Below are positions 19,927 through 30,285 of a stretch of 64,000 bases of DNA, piece by piece. Positions within the stretch are counted from its first letter, which is position 1; the number at the start of each line of letters is the position of its first letter. The stretch is from Tupaia tana (taxonomy: Eukaryota > Chordata > Mammalia > Scandentia > Tupaiidae). The notes under the pieces are model-generated. The model worked only from the letters and a program-made list of their open reading frames with translations, was not told where the DNA came from and searched no databases. The position numbers were made by a program, and so were the translations under genes. The DNA lies in NCBI GenBank assembly GCA_026018925.1, contig JAKSZU010000004.1, positions 111,945,489 to 112,009,488 on the forward strand, written 5' to 3'.

Positions 19927-20090
19927 GTAGTGGCCCAGTGCTAAGACGGCACGCTGTTATGCTGTAAGCCACAGGGGGCCAGGATTTGGTTTGGGGTTGA
20001 CCTGTGTGTGCGTGCCCTGATCCTGGGGTCGCAGTATGAGACTCTTGAGGGTGCTTGTCTTTTTCTCTTAGTAAATTAAAAAAAAAAAAG
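19927..20090 (+). mobile_element. SINE group C, degraded
   Basis: GTAGTGGCCCAGTGCTAAGA head-like start and TTAGTAAATTAAAAAAA end; the middle is shortened. Confidence 0.45.
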
Positions 20091-20849
20091 TTTAAAATAA
20101 AGCTGTTTCTTACTCTGGAGCTGAGTGTCCGTGTTGAATTGATCGGGTAGTGTGACACCCCGGGTGCTGGGATTCTCCAGATTCGGAGTTGGTGGCACCC
20201 TTCTGGTGTGTGGGAGGTGCTGCCCGTCAGCTCTCCGCAGCTGCGTAGTAAATACAAGAAATGCTCTACCTGCAACTGCTAGTTATTTGTTTGAGGCATC
20301 ATAAGATTATCTTAGCACTTCTTGTGTCAAAGTGTCTTCTGTTGTGTTAATGAATAACTTAGCACATGAGTCCCTTAAGCAAGGACTGCATTCTGCATTC
20401 GGCCTGGCCTGGGCCAACGGCCTCTCTAAGCCAGTATGTGGTGTGTGTGCCTTCCCTGGTCATCCTTAGTTTGAAGGATTGGGATTGTAACACACAGGGT
20501 TACTTTTCAGTCTTCAAGACATTTATGAAAGCCCAGTTGGTCTTGTGAGACTCAGTTCCCAGTTAATTTTTACAGGTTTGAGGCCTGACTCAAGTGTCTG
20601 AGCATACTTGAGCCATGAGTCTAGCTGAAGAAACAGTGGGTAGGGGAGAAGGCTTGAATGGAACCTGAAGGGTCAGGAGGGGCAGCTATAAACCAGCTTT
20701 GGGGACTCCTAGAATTTCTTGGAATGGGTACTTTTTGTGAGCTTGCGAATAAATGTCCTGTATTATTTGATGATGCAAAAAACGAGTGGGATTTGAGTTG
20801 TTAGCAGTTGATATATGTGTCCCCTGCTGAGTGTTAGGGAAAATGTTAG
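20091..20849. other. Intron 2, unique sequence
   Basis: Nothing recognisable apart from general AT-richness. Confidence 0.5.
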
Positions 20850-21125
20850 GTGTTTTTTTTTTTTTTTTTTTTTTAAGGGAGTTTTGCTATAGGGCACATG
20901 TGCTCACTAGAGAGACAAAGAGAAGCAGAGAGAGACAGAAAATGAGAAATCATCCCTCGGGGGGATGGCCATGCCACAATCCCTTCTCCTCTATTCTCCT
21001 CTTGGGATTTTGTGCATGTACGCACGTGTGCCCAGTGTGAATTTTCAGCTGCTGTGTTTGGGACTTGAACTACTGTAGACTACATGGGAGTCCAGCAATG
21101 TAACCATTACACCATCTGCTGCCCC
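20850..21125 (-). mobile_element. SINE group A
   Basis: T run, GGGAGTTTTGCTATAGGGCA tail, head end CATCTGCTGCCCC. Confidence 0.82.
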
Positions 21126-21156
21126 AAAAGTATTAGATTTTCTTTTTCAAGTACTT

Positions 21157-21318
21157 TTTAAAAATAATTATTTAATTAATTTTATTTATTCATTTATTCA
21201 TTTTAATTTGACGAGAGAGAGAGAGAGAGAGGGAGAATGAGAAAGCAAGCCACCAGGTCCATGGTTGGCCATGCGGGAGTGTCCAGTGTCTTAACCACCA
21301 CTCCGCCTGCTGGCCCCA
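21157..21318 (-). mobile_element. SINE group B
   Basis: AATAATTATTTAATTAATTT tail, AATTTGACGAGAGAGAG, head end CGCCTGCTGGCCCC; the B-box region is partly deleted. Confidence 0.8.
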
Positions 21319-21410
21319 AGTATTAGGTTTTAATATTTTGAAAGTGGGCCCTGAAATTATATGCAAAATAGTTTGCTTATATGTATTGGAGAGTGGAGGT
21401 GTCTTTTTAA

Positions 21411-21655
21411 CTTTTTTTTTTTAAAGGTTTTTGACATAGGGCACATGCTCTCACCAGAGGGAGACAGAGAGAGACAGTGAGAGGAAAAGTGAGAAATCAC
21501 CTTCCTGGGGGGAATGGCCACATTGCAATCCCCTCTCCTCCATCCTCCTCCATTCTACGCCTGGCATGATTTTCAAGTCACTGGATCCAGGACTCAACTG
21601 CAGTCAGCCGTGTGGAATTCCAGTGTTGTAATCACTATACCACCTACTGTGCCCT
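21411..21655 (-). mobile_element. SINE group A, older
   Basis: AAAGGTTTTTGACATAGGGC tail, head end CACCTACTGTGCCC. Confidence 0.72.
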
Positions 21656-21682
21656 TCACTTCTCTTTCTTTTGTAAAGGGAG

Positions 21683-21840
21683 GAAATATCACATGGTGGT
21701 TAAGAGTAAGGTTGCCTTGACTGTTCCCAGATTCCGGTCTCTGCTTCTGTTAGCTGTGTTACTTTGGGTGAATTACTTCCCTCTCTGCATCTCTTTTCTC
21801 AGCTGTGAAATGGGGACACTAATGATCTCACGGTGTGCTC
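21683..21840 (+). mobile_element. MIR
   Basis: GTGGTTAAGAGTAAGG, GCTGTGTTACTTTGGGTGAA, TTACTTCCCTCTCTGCATCT and CAGCTGTGAAATGGGGACAC follow the MIR core in order. Confidence 0.85.
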
Positions 21841-21902
21841 CCCAGGAGGTAGACCCTGAGATGAGGCTGCAGTACAAAGATTTATTAAAGAGTAACACCA
21901 GT

Positions 21903-22172
21903 GGGACCAGCAGTTGGCATAATGGCTACGTCGCTGAACTCCCATACAGTTGACCACGGTTCGGGTCCCGGACCCGGTGGCTTAAACTCATGCTGGGCAT
22001 GCGTTTAAGCGTTTGTGCGTGCGTGCCCAAGATCCTGAGAGAAGAATGGAGGAGAAGGGATTGTGGCGTGGCCATCCCCCCCGGGAGGTGATTTCTTGCT
22101 TTCTATCTCTCTGCCTTTTTCTGTCTTTCTGGCAAGCACATACACCCTACAGCAAAACCCTCTCCAAAAAAA
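21903..22172 (+). mobile_element. SINE group A
   Basis: GTGGGACCAGCAGTTGGCAT head to ACACCCTACAGCAAAACCCTC end. Confidence 0.88.
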
Positions 22173-22358
22173 AGATTTTATTTAATTTTATTTGTTGTTG
22201 TTGTTATTATTATTACTATTATTATTATTTTAATTAGACCAGAGAAAGACACAGAGAGAGAGAACGTGAGAAAGCAAGCCACCAGGTCTAGGACTTGAAC
22301 TGTGGTTGGCCATGTGGGAGTCCAGTGCCCTTTAACCACAGTGTCACTTGTCAGCCCC
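22173..22358 (-). mobile_element. SINE group B
   Basis: (GTT/ATT)n tail, TTAATTAGACCAGAG, head end CACTTGTCAGCCCC. Confidence 0.78.
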
Positions 22359-22359
22359 C

Positions 22360-22623
22360 TTTTTTAATTTTTTAAGAGAGATTTTTGCTATAGGGTGTGT
22401 GTGCTTGCTGTATAGACAGAGACACACACACACAGAGAAAGTAATAAATCACCCCCAGGGTATGAGCATGCTGCAATCCCTTCTCCTTCATTCTTCTCTT
22501 GGGATTTTGGGCACACACGCACATGTGCCAGGTGTGAGTTTCAAGGTGCTGGGTCTAGGACTCGAACTGTGGTTGACTACATGGGAGTCCAGTGATATAA
22601 CCGTTTTACCATCTGCTGGTCTC
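22360..22623 (-). mobile_element. SINE group A
   Basis: AGAGAGATTTTTGCTATAGG tail, head end CATCTGCTGGTCTC. Confidence 0.83.
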
Positions 22624-22699
22624 ATGAGTCCAAATTTTCTTACAGCCTCATTATAAAAAAGTAAAAAAGAAATAGATTAACTTTAATAATACTTTTTTT

Positions 22700-22730
22700 A
22701 GCAATATATATATACATATATATATATATT
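22700..22730. repeat. (AT)n microsatellite
   Basis: AATATATATATACATATATA and further AT units. Confidence 0.8.
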
Positions 22731-22734
22731 TATC

Positions 22735-22925
22735 AGTATAACATATATTCAAAAGAAATTATTGAGGTATTCACATTTTTTCCTACCAATTCTTCAAAAT
22801 TTGGTGTGCATTTTACCCTGAGAGCACACCTTAGTTTGAACTAGCTACAGTTTAAATTCTCAGTGACCACATGTGACTGGAGACCACCACATTTGACACT
22901 GCGTGTAGACCAACCCTTCCTCTGA
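22735..22925. mobile_element. Ancient mammal-wide repeat, family not named
   Basis: AAATTATTGAGGTATTCACA, GTGTGCATTTTACCCTGAGA and GTGACCACATGTGACTGGAG resemble a common eutherian interspersed repeat whose name I cannot give with confidence. Confidence 0.45.
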
Positions 22926-23134
22926 AAACAACTTTAAAAGGTATATGCAGCACTAAGAAAAAAAATCTTAACAAGGTAACAAGGAAAAAGAAGGCCCGAC
23001 CTAGGAGAAAGTAAGAAATCCACAGAAGCCAATATAGCAACTGTGTCTTGAGCATTCACCAGTCCCAAAGAAACTGCTGTAAAACAAGCTGTGTTTTTGG
23101 TGACCTTGAAGCTGAATCAGTAGTTAAAATCGGG

Positions 23135-23265
23135 GTGCTTTTGTCGTTACAGTGGGGAGGAGGTACAGGAGGGCTGTTAAATGCCTGGCAGTGTCTAGGA
23201 CGGCCCCCACAACACAGATTTCTAGCCAAAGATTGCAGTAGTGCTAAGGTTGTGGGCCCTGCTCT
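23135..23265 (+). mobile_element. MER20-like DNA transposon relic
   Basis: GGGCTGTTAAATGCCTGGCA, AGGACGGCCCCCACAACACA and TGCAGTAGTGCTAAGGTTGT parallel the 3' half of the MER20 consensus as I remember it. Confidence 0.5.
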
Positions 23266-23387
23266 CGAGGGATAAGAGTCAAAGCCTAGAGCCCACCAAA
23301 AATGGGGACACCCTTTCACTGACACCCCCTAAAGGCAACCTTAGGGCAAGAATGAATTGGCAATGAGTCCGTTCTTTCCCAGACTTG

Positions 23388-23676
23388 CAGCTGGGCTTCT
23401 TTTTTTTTTTTTTGAGAGGTTTTCGCTATAAGGCGTGTGCGCTCGCCAGACAGACAGAGAGAGACAGAGAGACAGAAAGTGAGAAATCACTCCCCCAGGG
23501 GGGATGGTCACGCCGCAATCCCTTCTCCTCCATTCTCCTCTCGGGATCTTGGGCATACACACACACGCGCCTGGCGTGAGTTTAAGCCACTGGGTCCGGG
23601 ACGCGAACCACGGTTGACTACGTGGGAGTCCAGCGACATAGCCATTACGCTAACTGCTGGTTCCCCAGCTGGGCTT
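23388..23676 (-). mobile_element. SINE group A with target duplication
   Basis: CAGCTGGGCTT at 23,388 and 23,666 flanks the element (23,399-23,665); the head retains GGGACGCGAACCACGG. Confidence 0.92.
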
Positions 23677-24198
23677 TTTGACACCTGGGTGTTCCACACA
23701 GCCTCACTCCTTGAAAGTGGAGGTGGGTGAGCAGAATCACTCCTGTCTGGAGGAAGATGCTGTCAGTACAGGCCTCAGAATAATCCCAGTGGTGGGAACT
23801 CAGAGTGCATAGCACTGATGGCACACCGTGCAGAGAAGCAGAAGGATCAGTAGGTGCATGCAAAGTGTGACCTGCGGGAGCTCTTTAATGACAACCCTCG
23901 TCTTATGGGAGCCAGCTGTTCCTCCCAGAGCAAGAACTCACGCCCTCCTGTAACACTGCGCTAATCCATTTCTGAGGGGAATGTCCTCATGATCCAAACA
24001 CTGTTCAGTAGGCCTCACCTCCTGAACGTTTTAGTACCTCTCAACACTATTTCTTGCCTCTGTGTTTTCCACTAATATGATGTCCAGAATATTGTCAAAG
24101 ATAATTGAGCATAAAGAAATGAGATATTATGAGCAAGAACCAACAGAGGTACCAAACAGAAACAAAAATACTTAGGAAAACAGATTCAGGTCTAACTA
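23677..24198. other. Intron 2, unique sequence
   Basis: Nothing recognisable. Confidence 0.5.
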
Positions 24199-24460
24199 GC
24201 AGGCTGGCCTTGTAGCATAGTATTTATGTGCTGTGCAGAAAGTGTTGGGTGCTTCAGGGCTGACTGTGATTTGAGTCCTGGCCTCGGTGGCTTGAAAAAC
24301 ACACTAAGCACATGCACGTGTGCCCAAGATCCTGTTGGGATGGCGACATGGAGGAAGAAGGATTGCAGAGTGACCAGGTCCCACTGGGCAGTTCTTTGTT
24401 TTGCACATGTCCATGTACACATGCATGTGCACACATCCTCTGACACTAAAAAATAATTAA
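24199..24460 (+). mobile_element. SINE group C
   Basis: CAGGCTGGCCTTGTAGCATA head, GATTTGAGTCCTGG box, CACATCCTCTGACACTAAAA end. Confidence 0.75.
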
Positions 24461-24659
24461 AAAAAGCTAGGTTCTCCCTATTTATTTATTTTGTATTTAT
24501 GTTAAATTTATTTATTTTATATTCATTCACTGTACATCATCATGGCATACAAAATGTGATTTCCCATCCAGAATGCATTGTATATTGGCTCAAATAAATT
24601 ACCATATGTGTTATTGTTATAGTTATAAAGCGATATATATTTTACTTAAAAAATTTTTT

Positions 24660-24704
24660 TTTAAAAAGAATTATTTAATTTTATTCACTCATTTATTTCA
24701 AATT

Positions 24705-24753
<49 letters not shown>

Positions 24754-24848
24754 AAGTAAGAAAGCAGGCCACCAGGTCTGGGACTTGAACCATGGTTGGC
24801 CATGTGGGAGCATCCAGCACCTTAACCACCAAACCACCTGCTGGTCCT
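24660..24848 (-). mobile_element. SINE group B with (GA)n
   Basis: AATTATTTAATTTTATTCAC tail, GA run at about 24,710-24,749, head end CACCTGCTGGTCC. Confidence 0.83.
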
Positions 24849-25299
24849 CCCTAACAAAATATCTTAATTAATCTAAATACTTTCAGTCGCAAGTTTAGCT
24901 GATATATACATGTCTGTGAACACATGTCTGCCTTTAGGCATAAAACTCAGTGAGTAGAATGGACATACTATAAAGTAGCTAGCTGAGGCTATATAGCTCT
25001 CTGCGGTCATTCAATAGTTTTTTTTTTAAATATGTTTTTTAATTTTAAGAAATGCTGTTTTAGCTTTAATAAATCAAAATAAAATGTTAAGAAAAATTTG
25101 CTTGAGACTTAAAGCCAAGAAAAAGCTTAGGATTCTGTTCAAATAGGAGGTAGATGAACCTATTGACAGCTCAAGAGAAGACAAAAAGCCTTAAATCTGG
25201 AAAACACAGCGTAGCAGAAAATCAGTAATGTCAAAAGATACAAAATTCTGTTTAACCAGTTCAGTCTCATGTAATTAATCTCTCTTCTGTTGTGGTATG
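24849..25299. other. Intron 2, AT-rich
   Basis: Possibly 3' sequence of the antisense L1 to the right (also 24,480-24,650), but no diagnostic block was found. Confidence 0.4.
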
Positions 25300-25482
25300 A
25301 TCTTTCCGTTTAAATTCTGGAAGTTAACATTGAATGCCGGACTTATCCCTGACATTAAGTTGGCCATTTTCTTGGTGGTTTTTGGACCCTTATTTCTGTT
25401 TCTGTCTTTAGTTTTCCTGGTACAGCGCTCCGTTCAGAACTTCTTGGAGAGCTGGTCTGGTGTTGGTACATTCTTTGTTTTT

Positions 25483-25685
25483 GTTCTCTGAGAATGTTTT
25501 TTTTTTTTTTAGAATTATTTTATTTAACTTTATTTATTATTATTTTCCAGTTTGATCAGAGAGAGAGAGAGGAAGTGAGAAAGCAAGCCACCAGGTCTGA
25601 GACTTGAACCATGGTCGTCCATGTGGGAGTCCAGCCCCTTTAACCACCATGCCACTTGCTGGCCCCGTTCTCTGAGAATGTTTTT
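25483..25685 (-). mobile_element. SINE group B in L1 ORF1, long target duplication
   Basis: GTTCTCTGAGAATGTTTTT at 25,483 and 25,667. Tail AGAATTATTTTATTTAACTT, head end CACTTGCTGGCCCC. Confidence 0.93.
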
Positions 25686-26222
25686 GTCTTTTCTTCCCAT
25701 ATGAAGGATAATCTTGCCAAGTATAGTATTCTTGGTTGAAATTGTTTTTCACTTAACACTTTTAATATATTTTACCATTTTTTCCTTGCTCGCATTGTTT
25801 CCCATGAGAGGTTTGATGTTAGCCTGATGGGATATCCTTTGTAGTTAACTGATGTTTCTCTCTTGCCAATTTTAGTATCTTGTGCTTTGTTTGTGGTTTT
25901 GGTCAATCTGGCTATGATGTGGCTTGGAGAAGATCTTGGGTTGATTCTATTAGGGGTCCTTTGTATTTCTTGGATCTGGATATTTGAATAACCTCTCTAG
26001 ATTTGGAAAGTTTTCTTCCAGGATTTCATGGAATGGATTGTCAGTGCCTTTATTAGTTTCTTCACCTTCTAGGATACCGATTATCTGGATGTTTGGATAT
26101 TTAATAGTATCTAGGTTTTCTCATATATTCTCATTTTTGGGGATTATTTTCTCAGTCTTTTTGGTGGATTTTTCTAGGGCCGAGGTTTTGTCTTCTAATT
26201 CTGAGATTTGATCTTCTGCATG

Positions 26223-26500
26223 ATCTAATCTCTCTCTTTTTTTTTTTTTTTTTTTTGAGAGGTTTTTGCTATAGGGCGCGTGCGCTCGCCAGACAGAGAG
26301 AAAGCTAGAAATCACCCCCCAGGGGGGATGGTCATGCCGCAATCCCTTCTCCTCCATTCTCCTCTTGAGATCTTGGGCACGCACTCACACGTGCCCGGTG
26401 TGAGTTCTAAGCCACCGGGTCCAGGACTCGAACCGCGGTCAACTACGTGGGAGTCCAGCGACATAGCCATTACGTTAACTGCTGGTTCCCAATCTAATCT
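26223..26500 (-). mobile_element. SINE group A in L1 ORF1
   Basis: ATCTAATCT at 26,223 and 26,492 bounds the element; GAGAGGTTTTTGCTATAGGG tail, head end TAACTGCTGGTTCC. Confidence 0.93.
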
Positions 26501-27100
26501 ACTTTTAATACTTTCAAGGGAGGTTTTGATTTCCTGTATTACAACCTTCATCTCTATCAGTCCACTTGATTCTGTTTTATGGTGAGTATTTCCCCTTTCA
26601 GATCATGCAAGAACTTCCTCACCTCCTGGAATTCGTTGCCTCTTTTCTCCTGCATCTTCTGGAGTTCATTGTCTCTCTTCTCTTGCATCTCTGTTAGCTT
26701 TGTCACCATGAATATTCTAAATTCTTCATTTGACATTTCCATGAGTTCCATTGTACTGTCTATGGATGATGAGGAGTTGTTCTTTTCCCTTGGGGGAGAG
26801 ATATTTTCTTGGTTTCTCTCATTTCTTGTGCCTCTGCGGTGGTTTCTGGTCATCTGATGGATTATATGTTTCTTCCTAATTTCTTGAAGTTAAATCTGAG
26901 CGGTCAGAGATGTTCAGGAGTAGGGGATCTACGGTCTCTCCGCAGTTCAGTTTTTTTCCCTTTGTGCAGCAGATTCCATGGGAATTGAGGATTATTTTGA
27001 CCCAGTCTGCTGGATCTTGGCGTCTGGAGGATGAAGTCTGAGCAGAAACTCTTCGGTTGTCCTGCCCCCTGAAAGGGATTGCCCACCGCTCAGATGCCTT

Positions 27101-27245
27101 GGAGTGCTACTTCTGAGGCTCACTCCTGTGCTTGTCAGCGTGGTGGAGCCTGGTTTCTTTTCAGGGCTGTGCGTTGTTCCCACACAGCATGTCGTCTACT
27201 CATCAGGTGATAGGCATTTGAGTTGTTTCTAGTTCTTGACTGTTA
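27101..27245 (-). repeat. Left arm of a 145-bp inverted repeat, L1 3'-end-like
   Basis: Read on the - strand it gives AACAGTCAAGAACTAGAAAC, AACTCAAATGCCTATCACCT, GATGAGTAGACGACATG, a degraded L1 3' end. The right arm at 27,907 matches at about 94%. Confidence 0.88.
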
Positions 27246-27286
27246 AGTAGACCTCATTGGCTTTATTATTTTAAAAAACTTATTAT

Positions 27287-27556
27287 TTTTTAAGGTTTTT
27301 GCTATAGGGTGCATGCAATTGTCAGAGAGGAGAGAGACAGTGAAAGGCAGTGAGGGGGAAACTGAGAGGTCACCCTCCCACCCCTAGGATGGATGGTTGG
27401 CTACACCGCAACCCCTTCTCCTTCATTCTCCTATTGGGATTTTGGGCATACGTGCACATGCATCCAGTGTGACTTTCAAGCCGCTGGGTCGGGGCTCCAA
27501 CCAGGGTCAGCCACATGGGAGTTTAGCACCTTAACCACCATGCCACCTTCTGGCCC
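27287..27556 (-). mobile_element. SINE group A, older
   Basis: TAAGGTTTTTGCTATAGGGT tail, head end CACCTTCTGGCCC. Confidence 0.78.
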
Positions 27557-27906
27557 TTCCTGGATTTATTTTTTGTTTAATTGTCATGGGACATGTTAAG
27601 CAGGTGCAGAAGTACAGGTAGTAGGGTAATGAGCCTCTGGCTACTGCAGCCTTCTCTGTGCTGAGTTGACCCTGTCATGTCTATTTTCCACCCTCCTTAA
27701 CTACTGTGGAGCAAATTTCAGGTACTGTGGGATGTTACTTTTAAATATTTAGGAAGTATGGTATTACTTTGGAAAGTATTAGCTGTTGATAGTTATCTCT
27801 GTCTCTATAAGTTTGTTTCTCATTTGTTTACAGTGTACCAAAACCTCTTAAGAGCAAATAACCAGATAGTGAACATTTGAAAATTACTCGATATAGCAGT
27901 CTCCTG
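27557..27906. other. Spacer within the inverted repeat
   Basis: AT-rich sequence of L1-like look, no diagnostic block. Confidence 0.4.
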
Positions 27907-28050
27907 TAACAGTCAAGAACTAGAGACAACTCTAGTGCCTATCACCTGATGAGTAGACGACCTGCTGTGTGGGAACAACGCACAGCCCTGAAAAGAAACC
28001 AGGCTCCACCACGCTGATAAGCACAGGAGTGACCCCGGAAGTAGCACTCC
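27907..28050 (+). repeat. Right arm of the 145-bp inverted repeat
   Basis: AACAGTCAAGAACTAGAGAC to GGAAGTAGCACTCC. About eight differences plus one gap from the left arm, with 661 bp between arms. Confidence 0.88.
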
Positions 28051-28065
28051 TGTCTTCTAATTCCC

Positions 28066-28321
28066 AAGGGCTCATGCACAAGCATGAGGGAGGCAGGGAG
28101 CGGGAGGAGGAGGAGAGAGAGGAAGAGAAAGCACCCCCAGTGGGCTGGGTCATGCCACAGCCATTTTCCTTCCAGTTCTCCATCCTGTCAGGATCCTGGC
28201 ATGTGTGTGTGCTCCTGGTGTAGTTTTCAAGTCACCAGGGCAGTGACTGAAACCCTGCTTGGCCATGTGGGATCTGGCGTCCCCTGTGCAGCACTTAACC
28301 ATTGTGCCATGGGGCCAGCCC
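28066..28321 (-). mobile_element. SINE group C
   Basis: GAAAGCACCCCCAGTGGGCT body, CATCCTGTCAGGATCC, head end GTGCCATGGGGCCAGCCCC. Confidence 0.72.
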
Positions 28322-28484
28322 CTGAGGTGGATTTTCTTAATAGGGAAAATTTATGAAATCTTTGCACTTTTCTCAGAGAAACAATGAGTATCAATTAAAG
28401 TCCTAGCATAGGAGGTGGTCTACCTGCAAATGGGTTAAATCTGTGGAGGAGGCAGACACAGGTTTAAAAATAATAAATAATTTA

Positions 28485-28743
28485 GGGACCAGCAGTTAGC
28501 GTAATGGCTATGTTGCTGGACTCCCACATAGTCCACCGCGGTTCGTGTCCTGGACCCAGTGGCTTAAAACTCACGCCGGGCGCGTGTGCGTGCGTGCCCA
28601 AGATCCCGAGAGGAGAATGGAGGAGAAGGGATTGAGGCGTGACCATCCCCCCTGGGGGGTGATTTCTCGCTTTCTGTCTCTATGTCTCTCTCTGTCTGGC
28701 GAGCGCATGCGCCCTATAGTGAAAACCTCTCCAAAAAAAAAAA
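28485..28743 (+). mobile_element. SINE group A, well preserved
   Basis: GGGACCAGCAGTTAGCGTAA head, CACCGCGGTTCGTGTCCTGG box, CGCCCTATAGTGAAAACCTC end. Confidence 0.92.
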
Positions 28744-28969
28744 TACTTCCAAGGCAGAAGTAATATGTAATACTAGTAATATGTAATAATAGAATATATC
28801 AGTGCGTAAAATGAGTATTGTTTAAATGTTGATATTTATCTGTTATTGAAGATGTATTATGTTAATTAAGAGATACTGAAAAGTATCTCTTAATTAAAAA
28901 CTTGAAATTTATTTTTCAAAGTTTTATTTATTTTTATTCATGACAAAGAATGCATAAAAGTTTTTTAAA
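28744..28969. other. Intron 2, AT-rich, small hairpin
   Basis: TTAATTAAGAGATAC near 28,862 is followed by GTATCTCTTAATTAA, a 15-bp inverted repeat with a 9-bp loop. Confidence 0.7.
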
Positions 28970-29128
28970 ATTGGTGTTAGCACTGTATAGATGTATGGTG
29001 TACAGCGTGATGTTTCGATATATTGTATGCATTGTAGAATGGCTAAATTAAAGTTGTTAGCTCATTACCTCACATATCTTTGCTTTTTTTCTTTTTCTGG
29101 TGAGAACACTTAAATGATTTTCTTCTTC
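28970..29128 (-). mobile_element. L1 3' UTR fragment
   Basis: GTGTACAGCGTGATGTTTCG, TATGCATTGTAGAATGGCTA and TTACCTCACATATCTTTGC, then GGTGAGAACACTTAA, reverse complement of the L1M/L1PB-type 3' UTR. Confidence 0.75.
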
Positions 29129-29129
29129 T

Positions 29130-29640
29130 TCTTTTTTTTAAATTGCCAGAGGGCACATGTGGTCTTTAGAGAGAGACAGAAGTAGAGGTAGAAAGTACCC
29201 ACAAAGGGGTGTGGTCATGCCACAATCCCTTCTCCACTGCTCCATCCTGTTGGGAGTTTGGGCACACATATACATGTCCCTGTAGTTTTTTTTTTTTTAA
29301 GATAGATTTTTGCTAAAGGGCATGTGCACTCGCCGGAAGACAAGTAGATAGAAAGAAAATGAGAAATCACCTCCCTTCCCCAAGAGGGATAGCCATACCG
29401 CAGTCCCTTCTCCTCTATTCTCGAGATTTTGGGCATGCATGCACATGTGCTTGGCATGAGTTTCAAACCACCAGGTCCAAGACACAAACTGGTCAGCCAC
29501 GTGCGAGTCCAGTGCCCCAACTACTATGCCACCTACTGGCCCACCTGTAGTGTTTTTCAAGCTACCGGGGCTGGGATTTCAACCAAGGGTGGCTGTGTTG
29601 GATCTGATCCAGCTTCCTTAATCACTAAACTGTTGGGATG
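29130..29640 (-). mobile_element. SINE group C split by a group A insertion
   Basis: Left part 29,130-29,286 (AAATTGCCAGAGGGCACATG ... TGTCCCTGTAGT). Right part 29,544-29,640 (CCTGTAGTGTTTTTCAAGCT ... AAACTGTTGGGA). Confidence 0.82.
29287..29543 (-). mobile_element. SINE group A nested in group C
   Basis: CCTGTAGT duplicated at 29,279 and 29,544; AAGATAGATTTTTGCTAAAG tail, head end CACCTACTGGCC. Confidence 0.88.
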
Positions 29641-30018
29641 CTCCTATTATTCTTAATATAATTAAATTATAAATTTATCATTAAATTTTTATAAATAAAT
29701 TATTAAAGTATTAAACTTTAATTTTATTTTTTCCTTAGGGGGCTCTTTTTTCGATTTGGAATTGACTTATTTGATTGCCCGTTCATGTATGTAATTGACA
29801 AAGCCGGTTGAGCAGCTAACCCCATGCTGAGCACTGTGTAGGTGCTGGGTGTGCGGCAGTGACAAGTATGCAGAGCTCCACCCCTGCAAGGGCGTGTGAA
29901 GACCCAGGTGCTCTGACGTGAATGATTGCTTACGTGTACCTGTGTCTTCCCTTCCCGACAGGACGAGGGACTGTCTGGGTGCTGGTGCCCGGATCACTCT
30001 CCCTTGTGTCTTAGCCTG
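29641..30018. other. Intron 2, unique sequence
   Basis: AT-rich left half, then GC-rich unique DNA. GTGAGCAGTG-like L2/MIR echoes are too weak to call. Confidence 0.45.
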
Positions 30019-30247
30019 CTTTATTTCTTTTCATGTGAGAGAGCGAGAGACAGACACACACAGACATAGAGATACCCCTGACCAGGGGACTACCTGGTGG
30101 TCCCTCTCCCCCTACAGCTTTCCAGCTAGCCCGGATCATGGTGCATGTGCATACCCAGTGTGTTTCAGGATGACCTGGGGTCTGAACCCTGGTCCTGCAT
30201 GTGGCTTCTGCTTCGCGTGCTACTGCCTATGCCACTGGCTAGCTCCT
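30019..30247 (-). mobile_element. SINE-like group D
   Basis: CTTTATTTCTTTTCATGTGA, GAGAGCGAGAGACAGACAC, ACCCCTGACCAGGGGAC, end TGCCACTGGCTAGCTCC. Confidence 0.6.
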
Positions 30248-30285
30248 TGCTGGATATTTAGCTATAAACAATTATTCCAGGGTTC

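Larger units (their letters stand above)
25400..26853 (-). pseudogene. L1 ORF1p relic, interrupted
   Basis: The frame opens at 26,853 with a methionine and gives 98 residues containing a heptad-rich coiled coil (KLTEMQEKRDNELQKMQEKR). It continues as KTSLESIKSRLD, a group A SINE, then HAEDQISELEDK. After several frameshifts and stops, the C-terminal domain is legible as TYKGYPIRL, FQPRILYLARLSF and RPALQEV. ORF1p is the RNA-binding chaperone of L1; this copy is broken by two SINEs and point decay. Confidence 0.82.
25300..27100 (-). mobile_element. Antisense L1 with ORF1 and 5' region
   Basis: On the - strand the element runs from a GC-richer 5' region (27,100-26,858) into ORF1 (from 26,853) and out near 25,400. 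Two SINEs are inserted. Beyond ORF1 I see no clear ORF2, so the element is internally deleted or rearranged. Confidence 0.8.

Noticed and set aside
30019..30247. LTR of an endogenous retrovirus for the group D blocks
   Set aside because: No TG...CA ends, no paired LTRs and no internal retroviral genes; the tRNA-like right end and AT-rich left end fit an old SINE better.
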